Below are positions 9,805 through 22,200 of a stretch of DNA of 64,000 bases, piece after piece; positions within the stretch are counted from its first letter, which is position 1; the number at the start of each line of letters is the position of its first letter. A program made the position numbers and the translations under genes. Under the pieces are notes generated by a model, which made no database searches, was not told where the DNA came from, and was given only the letters and a program-made list of their open reading frames with translations. Source of the DNA: Anastrepha obliqua (lineage: Eukaryota; Arthropoda; Insecta; Diptera; Tephritidae); assembly GCF_027943255.1 (NCBI RefSeq), contig NC_072894.1, forward strand, positions 134,531,601 through 134,595,600, written 5' to 3'.

Positions 9805-10860
9805 TAGACCTTTCGCCTCGAAGCGTAGAAACAGAATTTAATAAGCCAAGCTCATTACCCTTCTTGAGAGTTACTTGCCCAGCAATATCCTGCCGGAGGC
9901 AATTACCAGGCCTCTTGATAAACCAGGTGTCGGCTTATCGAGGTGCCCCTTATTAGGCTTATCCATAAAATGCTTAACGACAGAATGGGCACGGCAGGGT
10001 GGCGTCTCTCTCCGCCGGCAGGTGAGCAGAAGCACCCCGCAAGGCGATGTTCTCTCATCACTACTCTGGATTGTTGTGCTTAACGACTAGCTAGAGGAAC
10101 TGGAAAGGAGAGGCTGCAGGGTGATTGCTTACGCGAATAATGTGGCCCTTATTGTCGGAGGGAAGTTTTTAGATACTGATGGAACTGATGCAGGGTTATC
10201 TGAATCTTGTTGTGAAATGGACCGCAAATTGCAGTCCCTCGATAAATACTCTGAGGACAGGGCCTGTCTTATACACGTGGAAATATAAAATATTTAGAGT
10301 CTTTCTTCCCTCAATAGCGTGCGCTCTCTGACAGGGTGGAGTACCTTGAACTCACCCTTGTCAAAGGGCTTACGTGAAAGCCCAACATTAAGGAGAGAAT
10401 TAAGAAGGCAAGGGGGGCACTATCGGCAAAAGATGGAACCACTCGCCTAACGTTACGTTTTGGACAATAATATAGCCAATTTCGTTGTACGAAGTCCTTG
10501 TCTGGTGGAAAGGATGATGTCAGCTAAGAAGCTAGAGAGGGTCTAAAGGTCTGCCCTCATTGAAATCAGTGGAGCACCTCGGACCACTCCTTCTCTAGCG
10601 TTCAACGCTATGCTGATTATGGCATCCGTAGACAGATTGAGGTGTTCCGACCATAAGATGAACTACGGACACTCTAGTACTCTTAAAAACTTTGAGTTCA
10701 TCGCCATGATACTGATCATTGTACACCTTCGGTAGGTCCGAGCGGAACTTTTTCCACTCATATTCCCTCAAGGGAGTAGTGGGAGGTGTGCAACATTTGG
10801 AGACAGGGCTCGAAGTTGGACGGAAGTGATGGTTGTAGATCGGAATCGGGATCGGATAAG
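9805..10860 (+). mobile_element. Degenerate non-LTR retrotransposon (RT palm, thumb, RNase H start)
   Basis: Frames on the plus strand, broken by many shifts, give RT motifs in order. STPQGDVLSSLLW near 10030 is motif B. CRVIAYANNVALIVGG near 10110-10160 is motif C, with YANN in place of catalytic YADD. KYKIFRVFLPS and VEYLELTLV follow, then KPNIKERIKKARGAL near 10380. Thumb-like sequence (EISGAPRTTPSLAFNAML) appears near 10570, and GSKLDGS near 10810 marks the start of RNase H. The catalytic changes and frameshifts show a long-dead copy. I think R1 or Jockey-like, clade not settled. Confidence 0.85.
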
Positions 10861-11110
10861 AAAATTTTTTTAGAAACGATTTTTTTTATGAAAAACTTTA
10901 TTTTTGTATTAAATTTTTTTTTATTTTACCAAAAATTCTATTTTTTTGTATTAAAAATGATTTTTTTTTATTAAAAATGTTTGGGAAATAATTTTTATGT
11001 CAATTTTGTTTTCCTATTTTTTTCTACAATAACCGGGATTCTCATAACTTCTCAAATCATATTCAAGTATGTTCCTACAGTGAACCAGTGCAAAATATCG
11101 GGTGTTCTTT
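10861..11110. repeat. T-rich low-complexity repeat
   Basis: Repeated blocks of T runs and ttgtattaaa/ttttattaaaa. The tail cctacagtgaaccagtg resembles gtacagggaaccagtg next to the T-rich block at 23.36 kb, so the two may be copies of one dispersed element. Confidence 0.45.
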
Positions 11111-11115
11111 AAAAG

Positions 11116-11415
11116 CTATATATATATATAATTGGCGCGTACGCCCTTTTTTGCGTGTTTGGCCGATCTCCCCCTCCTATTTGTGGTGTGGGTCTTGATG
11201 TTGATCCACAAACGACTCCGAAAGGCAGATATTTTTTATAAGGAGCTTTTTAATGGCAGAAATACACTCGGAGGTTTGCCATTGCCTGCCGAGGGGCGAC
11301 CGCTATTAGAAAAAAACATTTTCTTAATTTTGATCTTGATTTGAGACTCGAGCCTACGTTCTCTCTGTGAATTCCGAATGGTAGTCACGCAACAACTTAT
11401 ACGGCTATGGCAGTC
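11116..11415 (-). mobile_element. SINE, near full length
   Basis: The reverse complement reads from a tRNA-like head (gccatagccgtataag, then gcgtgactaccattcgg, then box B-like ggctcgagtct) through a body with cctccgagtgtatttctgcc to a tail with acatcaagacccacaccaca and gtacgcgccaattat. It ends in an (AT)n tract at 11116-11131. The order and blocks match the copy at 20735. It is tRNA-derived in design; the parental tRNA may be a long-variable-arm type (Leu or Ser), but that is a guess. Confidence 0.72.
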
Positions 11416-13889
11416 GCATATTTAAGCTGATAATACAACTGAAATATTGCTGGAATGACATTTTTTTATTATAATCAAGTAGATAATTTCATGGCATTCA
11501 TTTTTTTCATCGATCTGTCGAATTTTTGGCTACTTTTTCCAATAAATCTGAATAAAAAATCTAAATGAGCTTAATCAGCGAAGCAAGCGATGGTTATTTG
11601 GCTTGAATTCTTGCATGAGCTGTGTTTTATAGGCATGCAAGCTAAGTTCCTTCCATAAAATTCGCCACGTAGTTGAAGGACAAAGGCCAGGAAGTAGAGA
11701 ACGACGAGGAGTCGGCGTCTTCTTAAACACTTCGCTCTATGAACTTGAGATGTATTTGTTTCAATGTAAACTTCCCCAATCCGGGAGCCTTGTTCTGGCG
11801 TTCAGCGATTTATGATGAGCTCCCTAGCTTACTGGGCAGAAATGTCAACACAGTTTGCCATTGTCAGCTGTCAAATCATAGTTATCGATAACGATAGCTC
11901 TAACGCAGCTAAAAAAACTCCCAATACTACTCTAGCGAAGCGTTAGAATGCATACTCGTAGATTAAGTTCGCTTGCAAATCGGCCGAAGCGTCGCTACTC
12001 GCATTAGTAAGCAGATCCACAGTAGTTTAGGAGGCATTGACAAATTGATCTCGTTTTTCCGGTTTTCTCTAAATCCAACACACTTCAATCTTAATTTTCT
12101 TGCATTAAAACAATAACAATAATTTCCAATATTTACCGGTTAATCATTGTAATTATGAATGTTTAAAAAAGCAATTACCAGAATACTGGGCAATTTGCGC
12201 GCAATTTCAATTAATGGCATAATTTAAAAGTAAATTGGCGAGTTTTTTTGAGCAAACATATCAACGCCTAAAGTGATCGTTTGTGTGCCAAATCGACTCA
12301 ATCAACAGTAATTTGTTTTAGCAAAAAAAATGCATACTGAGTACAAAAACAAAATATGGAATAACCTTTGCACCCGCACTTTTAACCGTTAGTCATATAT
12401 GTACGCACAAAAAGTAGGCTGGCCGCGCATGCATTTGTATGTGTTTCCCGCGGGTCATATGGGCTTCCCACCCACTGCCCGTTGAGTGGTTGGACGTTGC
12501 ATGTCGCTTTCGTCAAATGTGGCATAATTTATGACACTTTCATTACGTTGACGACAAGCGGCTGGCGACAAATGCCATAAAAAGCGGAAGGATTGAACAA
12601 TACGTACATATCCATGTAGAGAAAATCGAAAGGGACAACATTTCAGCGACGTAACTGGTGAACAAGTGGCCATATCAGTGGGTGGAGTTGGCTGGCACGA
12701 CACGTGTTACTACAAAATGCTTGCCCGCCCACACAATCACGTCGTACAAATAAAAAAATTCGCGCACACGAAATGACACGACAAGCGTAACGGTACTGCC
12801 GAGCAGTGTGAGTATCGTTCATTTGAATTGCCCTGTGTCGTGTTACAAAACGTTTTTCGAATGTATATTTTTGAAATTTATTTGCGTACATTTTGTAGTG
12901 GCAAGGAGTTGCCGTCCCTGGTGGAAAATTTGGTTCGTGAAGAATACAAAGGCTCGATATGTATGTATGTACTTTATGTGGTTAGTAGAGATATTTTATA
13001 AACTAATTACTACTCTGAAACGTGGAACTAAATGGCCCATATTTAATTCCACCTTTCAGGTTGAAGTAACCGCTGTTTAGTTGGTCAATATACTCAGTGC
13101 CGTAGTTGCATCATTTGAATCACATGAATCTAAAACCCCCTGCCATTTCTTAAACCCGTAAGCGGGGTCAACGCAGCGGATCAGTAGTCGTATTTTCAAT
13201 TCATCCATGCAGTTGCTTGCTCGAAAAGTCTGTGACCAATAAAACTTGATACCTACTTAATAGTGTAGAACAGTCGAAGAAAAAAAATTATTGTATGATT
13301 TGGACGCAATGTAAATATTCAAAGTTATATCAAGGTTTTTGAAGTGAAATATCTTCTGGTCTTTTTAAAATTTCTATACATTCGATTTTGTTCTTTAGAA
13401 AAAATATGCTCGAGGGTATCTCAAAAGTGGTGGCTAAATGTTAGGAGTGAATAATTCCTGGATGGTAGGTAGATGTACACTTTTGTTATTACTATGTATT
13501 AGTTATTGAAATTTATTATGAAAAGGATCGCACTTTTAGAACAACATATCGTTAAAATCGTGATTTTTTGCTGAAAATCATCATGCGAACGAGTCTGCAA
13601 TTCAGGGCGTAGTCAAAAAATCTCAAGAAATTGGTTGTGTGGAGGATAGAAAAAAAGTCTCTGTAGTGGATGCACTTGGTGGGCATATAAATGATGTATT
13701 TTTTTACAAAAAATATGGTAGTTAAGAGCCGTATTTTAAATAAAATGCACTGAAAATTAAACCTTAAAGATTTTAAATTTGTACATGATTTATTTTAAAA
13801 CAACATCTATGTAGTCACAGGAAAAATGTTACAATTGTGAGATTTGTTATGAGCTGAAATGTATGTGAAGAGTTTTTTAAAATGATATA
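11416..13889. other. Spacer, no gene recognised
   Basis: AT-rich sequence with a slightly GC-richer part near 12440-12800. Short open frames there overlap on both strands and show no domain. No transposon motif was recognised. Confidence 0.45.
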
Positions 13890-14440
13890 TTTTCGATTCT
13901 TTTTAAAATTGTTTTAATTTTTTTTTTTTTTTTGAATTTTTCGAAACAAAATACTAAACAAATTTTTTTAAATTAATTTTTTTTTTTATTTTGGGAAAAT
14001 TTTTTGTTTTTGGAAATTTTGAAAATCTAACTTTATATATATCGTTGGTTCTTTTTAAAATTCTTTTATTTTTTTTTTATTTCTTAGAATAAAATATACT
14101 AACATAATTTTTTTTTTGAATTTTGGGAACCATTTTTTTTATTTTTGGAAATTTTGAAAAACAAAATTTTGATATACATTCGGTTCTTTTTAAAATTCTT
14201 CTATTTTTTTTTTACTTTTTAGAAAATTTTGATATATATTCGATAATTATCCTAGCATAAAATTTTTTTTTTTTTTAATTTTGGCAAACATTTTTTTTGT
14301 AATTTTCGCTCTGACAAAAATATTATTTAAAAAAAATTATGTTATTTTTGGAAAAAATTATTTTTTTTTTTAATTTTGGGAAACATTGTTTTCCTTTTTT
14401 TTGGAAATTTTTAAAAACAAAACACTTAGATTATTTACTG
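13890..14440. repeat. T-rich diverged tandem repeat, period about 135-150 bp
   Basis: The block ttctttttaaaatt recurs at about 13896, 14049 and 14184, each time followed by a long T run, then gaattttgggaa or a close variant, then tttttggaaattttgaaaa. About three to four diverged units in all. It resembles single blocks near 22.9 and 25.0 kb. Confidence 0.65.
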
Positions 14441-15212
14441 CGACGCTCAAAAAAGATTTGAATAAATCAAAAAATGAATGAACTTTTCTCAAAAAATTTT
14501 CAGTCCCTGTTTTATTAGCGCAGCTTACAAATAAACCGATTTTCAGAAGAACGGACGACAATGTCCAAAATAATCAGATCACTTTACATGGAATCCCCCA
14601 AAAGTGTAAAGTGTAGAAGATTTTCTCCACTGGTTAAATTTGTCCTACAGGCCACGCACATATTCCCACACGCAAAAAATTTTCTACCTGCTGTTACGTT
14701 TGACCAACTGTCACGTTGATATTTTCACCCTAACAGTTTCAATTTTTTAACGCCATTCGCAACTGGACATTATGGGTTAGAGAACAAATGAAGTACGGTG
14801 AGGTAGAGAGATTAATAAGCAAGTGGGTGCAAGCTTGGGCCAAGCAAACAAAAAGCTTGATACCCAAAGCAAAGTTGGTTAAAATGATGTAACAGGAGGC
14901 CATAATATTTATTAATAATAACTAGATGACCTCCAGTGTTGTAATTCTGATTTCTAAAAAGAATTCCATTCGCCTTCAAACATTGGTTTCTAAACTAATC
15001 AAGAATGAATTGATAAATATTTGGATAGTACGTTTGAGGAATATAGTGTCCGAGAAAATCTAATACTGGCGCATTTTCTAGTAAACGACAGCGAATGCTA
15101 TCCAATAGCAGCTGTTTACAATATTTCGTTATGTGCTTGACCGAGCTTCTTCTGCAATTTGTAGTGCGTTTCTTGATGTTGCTCAACCTGTAGACTGACC
15201 TGCAGTTGTAAT
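14441..15212. other. Spacer, no gene recognised
   Basis: AT-rich. Short open frames only, none with domain features. Confidence 0.4.
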
Positions 15213-15280
15213 GACGCCTCTAAATGGGAGCAATACACTCGGAGGCCATAGCTATTAGAAAAAACGTTTTCTATGAATTA
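15213..15280 (-). mobile_element. SINE body fragment
   Basis: It contains gcaatacactcggagg followed, after a short deletion, by gctattagaaaaaacgtttt. Both blocks are present in the same order in the SINE copy at 11116-11415. Confidence 0.55.
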
Positions 15281-17299
15281 ATCTTCTTAACAACAGAAGG
15301 CATCAAACCCCCTCACCATATAAGGTGGCCCAAATTAATCACCCTATCAGAAGATTTTTAATTTTTACAAATGATACAGCTGCAGTATGCAAACAGACAA
15401 GTAATGGAGCGCGTAAAAGTAAAAATAAAATTTTTTATCGCTCAAAATTATTGTTTAAAAAGTTATTCAACAGTTATTCAAAAACAAAATTGGATGATTA
15501 CATTTGTGCCACTCTGTTAGTTACGCAAAAAACCCACTCACCTATGGCGATCGAAGATATTGTCATTTTTTCTCTTAAAAACTCAACACTCAGCTATTCT
15601 GTGAACTATATATAAGTAAATATTTGAGTTTTCAATTTTTAAGTCTGGCAAAAACTATCTTAAAAGAGAGCTCCGGCCGTTTGATATCACACGCGCGCCT
15701 ACCAATCAACTTTTGGCTATTCAGGCGAGTTTCAAAGCTACTTTTTCTTCAACTACTCCCAGGGGATTTTTGTTGCTTACTGCATTCAACCAAAACAAAC
15801 GTGCATACGATTATAAATATATGGCAATGTGTGATTTTGCTTACACTGTATTTGAGTATTTTCTTCTGGTTTCGATCACAGCGACCCTTTCGCTTGTCGC
15901 GCTCATTTACACACTGCATTCACATTGCAGTAGGTAGGTGGGATGTTTTTAATGTTGCACATATTCCTGGTAGTTTTTTGTGCGCCCATTTGACATAATT
16001 AAAGGCCATTAATCAAGCTCCTGATTCAGTGCGTCAAATGTCCGAATAAACTGCCGCCCAGGACGACGACCTCCGATGCGCCCTTTGTAGGCGGATGGTT
16101 GCAGCAATGCTTTATAGGGTTAATAATAAAGGTGTAAAAAACGCATTTAACTGAAATGTGTGTATGTGTGCAGGAGCGCAGAAGTGCATGTTCAAACATT
16201 TCTACGTAAATGCACGCAGTAACTGGAAACTTAAATTTTACAACACTTTGACTACGAAAAATGGGTGGATGCTTTTTTATAATTTTTTTTTTTGGTTTTT
16301 ACTTGTTAGCCATGAAAATGTTGACCACAGCCGATATGCTTTCAAGCTTCATACCGCCGCTCTATGCATTTTCCGATTCAAACCTCTATCAGACACTTCA
16401 TGTCACTCTCCTGGGCATATTCTTGAATGAAATACTCCGGCGATATCATATGGATCGGCGCTCAAACGCTATCACTCTCGTTGCTCCTGCACACACACAC
16501 ATGTACACTAACGCACTGGCTGTTTTTACTTTTTTTGTGGAAAGTTATTTTGTTTTTTGCAGCATGCTGCCTTGAGTGTTTGTTTGTGTGAATGTTTCTG
16601 CGCTCGTGTGTGTTTTGTGGCACGTCAATTAACGTTGCTTTGTTGTGGCGTTTATGTTGGACACTTGCGCCATGCCAAGCATTTGTGGCGTTGTTATAAC
16701 TCACTGTCTACTGCTGCCTTTTTTCTTTGCCTTTCCCTTCAGCAAAATTCCACTCAGCTCGCCATATCTCTCGGCCCTCTACCCCACCAACTTGTATTTC
16801 ATTTAGTTAATTTTTTTCCATACAAATTTTTTTCACTGCTTTTTGCTCTGCTCGTTTGAAATTTCTCTACTCCATTTTGTTGCAATTTGTATACCAGCGA
16901 TATGACAAAATATGTACAGCAACAACGCCAATTCATGTCATGCCAGGATAGGCTGATATGCGCGTTTTGCTGCGTCATGCCTGACTGAATTTTCGGACGC
17001 TCGTGAACTTTCTCGTCTGCCTCGTTGTTTCGTTGATGGTTGCGCTGGCTAGCTCACGTCGTTTGATTTTTAACAAGTTTGATTTTTTTTCTTAATTTAA
17101 TGTTGACGAAAATGCAAGAAAAAATGATATTCTAATAAAGAATATTATTTCTGTGTTGAGTTCTAAGTTAATTTTGATAAATGTCTAAATTTAATTTAAA
17201 AAATTGAAATTTAAAAATTATCCAGTCTGAGTAGTTTAAGAACCTTATTAGGTTGTTGACGTCTAAGCCAGGCAGTTAATCAAGACTCTCGAACAGTGG
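15281..17299. other. Spacer, no gene recognised
   Basis: AT-rich with T runs and CA/GT-rich tracts near 16490-16620. Several 60-125-codon open frames overlap each other in different frames and strands and look like chance products of a pyrimidine-rich strand. Confidence 0.4.
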
Positions 17300-17815
17300 T
17301 TTGCCCAGTGTTGACAAACTCTCCTTGCATAGGGCAGCGCATTCACAGAGGATGTCAAATCTCGCATTAGTAAAGCTAAAGAATGAGAATTTCCAAATCC
17401 AAAGTCGATAGTATCTGTTCTACTCTATGCTTGCTATACATGGAAATTTACCAAATCCATCACTACGAGCATTCAGGTTTTTATAAATGGCTGCCTGAGG
17501 AATATCTTGCACATTTATTGGCCCAAAGCAATTTCGAAAAAGGCGCAAATGAATCCAGCCGAAATGTTCATAAAACGCCAAAAATGATGCATGCATTGCA
17601 CGAAAGTCATTGGAATGAAATCCTCTCACGAATGTTGGTCGCAAGCCTAGTAGACCGAGGGAAACTTGAAGGCGAACAGGTGAAATGAAAGCTGGAAGCA
17701 TTGGAAAGAGCTGGAACCAACTGAAGTACTCTGCCAAAAATTGCACAATCGCAGGTGTGATTAATGCTCCATGCCGCACGAGGGATTAAAGACCTGAAGA
17801 AGAAGAATGTTGACG
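17300..17815 (+). mobile_element. RTE-like LINE 3' end fragment
   Basis: Joining the plus-strand frames gives the typical tail of an RTE or endonuclease-RT retroelement: SRISKAK, then a YTWKFTKSITT stretch, then FINGCLRNILHIYWP, then LHESHWNEILSRML and a final part like SWNQLKVLCQ. A frameshift near 17450 separates the first and second parts. The element ends in a short AAG tract at 17797-17808, a microsatellite-like tail also seen in other LINE ends in this window. It is a 5'-truncated dead copy. Confidence 0.75.
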
Positions 17816-20734
17816 TTTGTTTGAGAATGTGGGTTTCGCTAATTTTGCATATCATCTGATCCCTCCATCCACAATCTGCGATTCGGAGGTATTTTGAGAA
17901 AATATTGTTGCAGATGCTTTGTTGCAGACCTGAATATATTATATAATTTAAAATTTGTTTACGTAATACCAAGCTCCTCTTTTTCATTTCGAAACTCTTT
18001 GAACTCTCTTTATACTCCATCGCTGCAAATTCAAGCTTTGATAATCCAGATATAATTATGTCATCGTACTCTGATACGAATTCCAAACAAGACTAGGTGT
18101 GATTGAAAGTAAGCCAAAAATCCCAGTGACAAGATAAAACGGCTAATTTTATTTTACTTCCATTACCTTAATTGAAAAATGAATTCTTTGGAAATCAGAG
18201 TGAAAGCCATAGAATAAATGCTTAAGGGCTTCTAGCCGAAGTTAATAGAAAATCAAAAAAATAACTCGTTTCTAATATACTTATATGATATGAAAGTCAT
18301 GCCATTCCCAATTTTTCAACTCTCCTTGCACCCATTTATGCACCACCTTGAAAACCATCAAACACTAAAATGACATTCACAAATGAAACAACGATGCGAA
18401 CTGCAACCCACTCGACAGGGTCATGCCAGATTTTACTAGGCAACCAGGTGACCAATTTATGCTTGGAATCCATAATTAGCATGGTTACAATTCCCAATAG
18501 GCACTGCAAAAGCCCGAACAATTGTGTATGCCAGTCTTAAACGAGACTCAACCGCAAAATTTGCATTTTACGAAACAAAACCAAATCAATCTTATTCTTC
18601 TTAAAATTATTTCGGACACCTGATAACTAAAATGATTTTGCATTGAAATAAAATTGCTTAAAAGTCTAAAAAGGACAACAAGAACAAATAATATTGCAAT
18701 ATCGCTGCTACGCTTGCATTGGATTCGCCACCTGCTTTACGCTGACAACTTTATGGTCCCAAAAGCGCGACATCAATTATTGAATATTGGCCATTACCAT
18801 TTCGTTGGTGATTGGGAATTGTAGCCGTTTGCACATCAATTGAATTCAATGGAATTGTATTTTTTTAATTCAATTTTTTTAACACTCATTCAATTACGCA
18901 AAAAATATAAAATAAGAAAAGCAAATGTATTACATATCTATTTTGCATCAATTGTTGAATGTATGTATGTATGTGCGGTATGTAAATTTGAGCGTGAAAA
19001 ATAAATAAGAATAAGTTGATTTGAGCTGCGAATTGAGGCGTCGCATTCGCGTAAATTTAATAAAGGCCTGGTGTAATGAATTTTATGAAAATCATTTATG
19101 CATGTGTTAGTGCTATATGGAGAGTATTTCAGAATATACAATCCACACCCGCTATTAAAAATAAAATTATAAAAATGTTTTTAAAATAAAGGAAAACCAG
19201 TGTATATTTTATGACAATATTTTCTTATTTTTCTTTTTTTTTTATTTGATCAATAAATTTGCCTTCTGCTTTGGTACACACAGATGTGCACGCTTTTCCA
19301 AGTTATCAAAGGAACAATTTGTTTTTTTTTTTTGTAGAAGCACTGTTCAGTATGGTTTCAACGGTGATTTCCATGGCGTCAATCGACTCATTTCGCTTCC
19401 TTTTAAACGCCAAATGCAGTTTCGGGAATAGAGAGTAGGCGCAGAGGTCTAACTGAGATGAATAATGTAAATGGATAATTTTTTACTTCTTATCGAAAAC
19501 TCCACTCATGATCGGTTGCACGAGCACTTTTAGTTCAGTTTTGAGAATTCTGTGCCTCTGCTTTCGTTGAATTGGCTAGTCGAGCATTTCTGGCTGCCTT
19601 TAGGCTGCTGGTAGGCTCATACCAGCATTGAGCATTTTTAGACGCATTCTAGATATTCAATATGAACAAATAATTTAGAACATTATATAAATTATATATT
19701 CTCAGCCACTACTGTTTCTCCCACTATTTCGATTTTATTTTTTGGTTTTTTTTAAATCCAGACTTGAATTTATATCGCATATAAACATCAAAAGTTTGCG
19801 CCGATTTGCTGATCACGCATTTTTTTCCTTACTATGTAATGTCATTATCATTTTACTAATGAACTGTAGTTTGTCTCAATTCATGCCTCGATCCCACTGC
19901 CGATGTTTGAACTTATCTTTTTATTAGCCAATTTGTTTACTCCTTTTTTTTTATATGCGAACATTTTATTGTGTCGTAGCGCTAAAGCGAATTTCACCGC
20001 CTTTTAACCGACATTCTGTCTACTTATTATGCTAAGTTCCTTTGAGCTTTATTTTTTTTTTTTCTCTGTTTTTTGATGAGTCATTTTACCCCAACTCCTC
20101 TGTCATTGTCACTGTGTCAGTCCGATCGTAATTTAAACAACCCACGAGATGTGCATTGCATCTCTAATCGCGTTAATTGTGACGATGCCGCTGTGAGAAA
20201 GTCTACAAATTAGAAGCCGCTTTGAATAATTTTAAAAGTGTTTTGTTGTTGTTTATTTTCTTTTTATGCTAATATGCGCGTAAAGATTGTAAAGAGGTAA
20301 CTTAAAAAGAGTGATGGGAGCTGCTGGGGCAGTACAAATTACTTTGAATATTATTAAGCTGTCTGGGCGAAAAAACTCTCGTGATCTAACCAGCACAGGT
20401 CGAGGTGGCTACGCTCTATACAAGTTCATGAGTTTTAAATTATTTTTAGTTTATAATGTAACCGATGTTTAATTTTAACAAATACCATGGCTTTGTTATT
20501 TTCTTCGACGTTGTCCGAGGTTTTCTAGAATGCCAGTTCTTTGCCTGAGCCTCAATATTGGGCGGTGATGAACGGATGTTCGTCCATGAACGATTCATGG
20601 ACCATCGCAGATACTGCAACAAATTACAATATGCGATTCATATGAATGAGTTGAGCGCACCAGCCTAGAAGGTATTCGTTTCGGTTTCCACCACTTGTGG
20701 AAAAGGAAAATTAAGGATTCTTATTTAGCACTGC
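17816..20734. other. Spacer, no gene recognised
   Basis: AT-rich. A minus-strand open frame reaching 18086 has an EYDDIIISGLSK stretch faintly like an RT motif, but I could not support it. CATA/TATG microsatellite near 18960. Otherwise nothing recognised. Confidence 0.4.
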
Positions 20735-21030
20735 TGCGGCCGGCGTAGCCGAATGGGTGGGTGCGTGATTGCCATTCGGAATTCAGAGAGAATGTGAGTT
20801 AAAACCTCGGTGAAAGGAGCGGTCGCCCCTCAGCAAGCAATGGCGAACCTCCGAGTGTATTTCTGCCATGAAAAAGCTCCTCATAAAAAATATCTGCGTT
20901 CGGAGTCGGCTTCAAACTGTAGGTCCCTCCTTTTGTGGAATAACATCAAGGTGCATGCCACAAATAGGTGGAGAGCTCAGCCAAATACCTAAAAACGGTG
21001 TACGCACCAATTATGTATACACATAATATA
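20735..21030 (+). mobile_element. SINE, near full length (reference copy in this window)
   Basis: The head gcgtagccgaatgggtgg holds a box A-like sequence, followed by gcgtgattgccattcgg and a degenerate box B. The body has cctccgagtgtatttctgcc and agctcctcataaaaaa. The tail reads ttttgtggaataacatcaag, then ccacaaataggtgg, and ends gtacgcaccaattatg followed by AT-rich sequence. Head, body and tail blocks recur separately elsewhere in the window. It has no coding capacity and would depend on a partner LINE. Confidence 0.75.
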
Positions 21031-21035
21031 TATAC

Positions 21036-21090
21036 AGCATTTTTAGGTATTTGGCCGAGCTCTCCACCTATTTGGGCTGTGCAACATGCA
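21036..21090 (-). mobile_element. SINE tail fragment in inverted orientation
   Basis: The reverse complement of the SINE tail (caaataggtggagagctcgg, then ccaaatacctaaaaa). With the adjacent copy it makes a 35-nt inverted repeat, 20961-20995 against 21040-21074, with a single mismatch and a 44-nt loop. Confidence 0.8.
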
Positions 21091-21169
21091 TTTATTCTGA
21101 TATCTGGATGACAATCAATGTCTTCGGCTCCCGAACGCTACGCTCACAAATACTCGAGTAGTGCTGCCT

Positions 21170-21445
21170 CCCCTTTTGGTCTCATTTCAAAATTTCGCTA
21201 TCAAGGTTATTTGGTACCCATGCACAGAGGCAAAGAGAGGCAGAAGTGCCTTGGGCATTTGTGGTCTGCTCTTGAATAGATAAACCTGAAATCTGCTCAA
21301 CAAATCCCTTCTGGTCCCTAGTGGATTTGTGAAAGCTTCTAAGAGAAGGTGCTTCTCAGGCTAAAAAAATCACAACTCCCGGTGTTTGCGGAGCTCTTAA
21401 TCGGGCATCGGACGGTGTCGGAGATAATCCATGAGGTGCGTATCA
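21170..21445 (+). mobile_element. Possible LINE C-terminal fragment
   Basis: LLRLKKSQLPVFAELLIGHRTV near 21350 resembles the segment between RNase H and the C-terminal Cys/His region of RNase H-bearing LINEs (compare SKFVAVLTGHWTIG at 26690). Upstream sequence is too broken to read. Weak evidence. Confidence 0.3.
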
Positions 21446-22004
21446 ACACAACTTCAAGTCCTACAGAAGTCAAGTTCTCTGAGCATACCCATTCATGCAT
21501 TTGTCTTACTTTAATTGATCTTACTTTATACTAATTTAAATATCTAAGCCAAACCCGGAAACCCATTTCTCCCACTTTCTTGATCTGTGAACCTGATTAT
21601 GACTTTCCTGCCAAAAGATACATATTTCTTTAGTCATTGAGCTACCCCAAGGAACCAGCTGTGAATGCTTATTTGCCAATTATTGTATTATTATTATGAG
21701 GTGATTTAGCACTGCGACCTGAAAGATCTGTTGTTCTTCATGGATTCGGATTTATAAATAAATTTTAATGGGTGTCCTATTTCATTGGGTTTATTGCTTT
21801 CTCTAGGTGATTTCATCTTAAGAGTTGCCTCGACATCTCGAGCTCGCTGTTCACGTCGCCGAATCCTTCGCTTTTGTGAAGTAGAAGCGAGATGTATTGA
21901 CCTCGCTTTAGGCCACTTCTTCAAATATCTATTTGCTAATTATCTTCTGGTAATGAACAAAATTAACAATTTATAAGGCGCTCATAATCACCGTCCTATC
22001 ATTT
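21446..22004. other. Spacer, no gene recognised
   Basis: Two short overlapping opposite-strand frames near 21706-21976, neither with a recognisable domain. Confidence 0.4.
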
Positions 22005-22200
22005 GAGAGAAAGATTCAGCAGAATATTTTTGAACCTTTGCACGTTGTCAACGGCGAGTATCACAGGCAATGGAACAATGAGTTGTATGAGCTTTACGAC
22101 GCCATAGGCATAGCTTTTTAAAGATGGATAAACCGTCAATTCTAAAACAGACTTCATCGCTGCATTCAGACTAATTTAATTTGGTGTTATTTTTTTATGA
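22005..22200 (+). mobile_element. LINE fragment, C-terminal region (family C)
   Basis: Contains FERKIQQNIFEPLHV and NNELYELYDAIGI, matching the block IERKILRKIFGPLRV and ELYDVIDIEQRI of the better copy at 40.0 kb. Eroded, no frame. Confidence 0.65.

Noticed and set aside
17607..18086. 159-codon minus-strand frame with EYDDIIISGLSK, faintly like an RT YADD region
   Set aside because: Only one short motif is suggestive, its lower half is antisense to the LINE end at 17.3-17.8 kb, and no other RT block is in order. Not enough to call.
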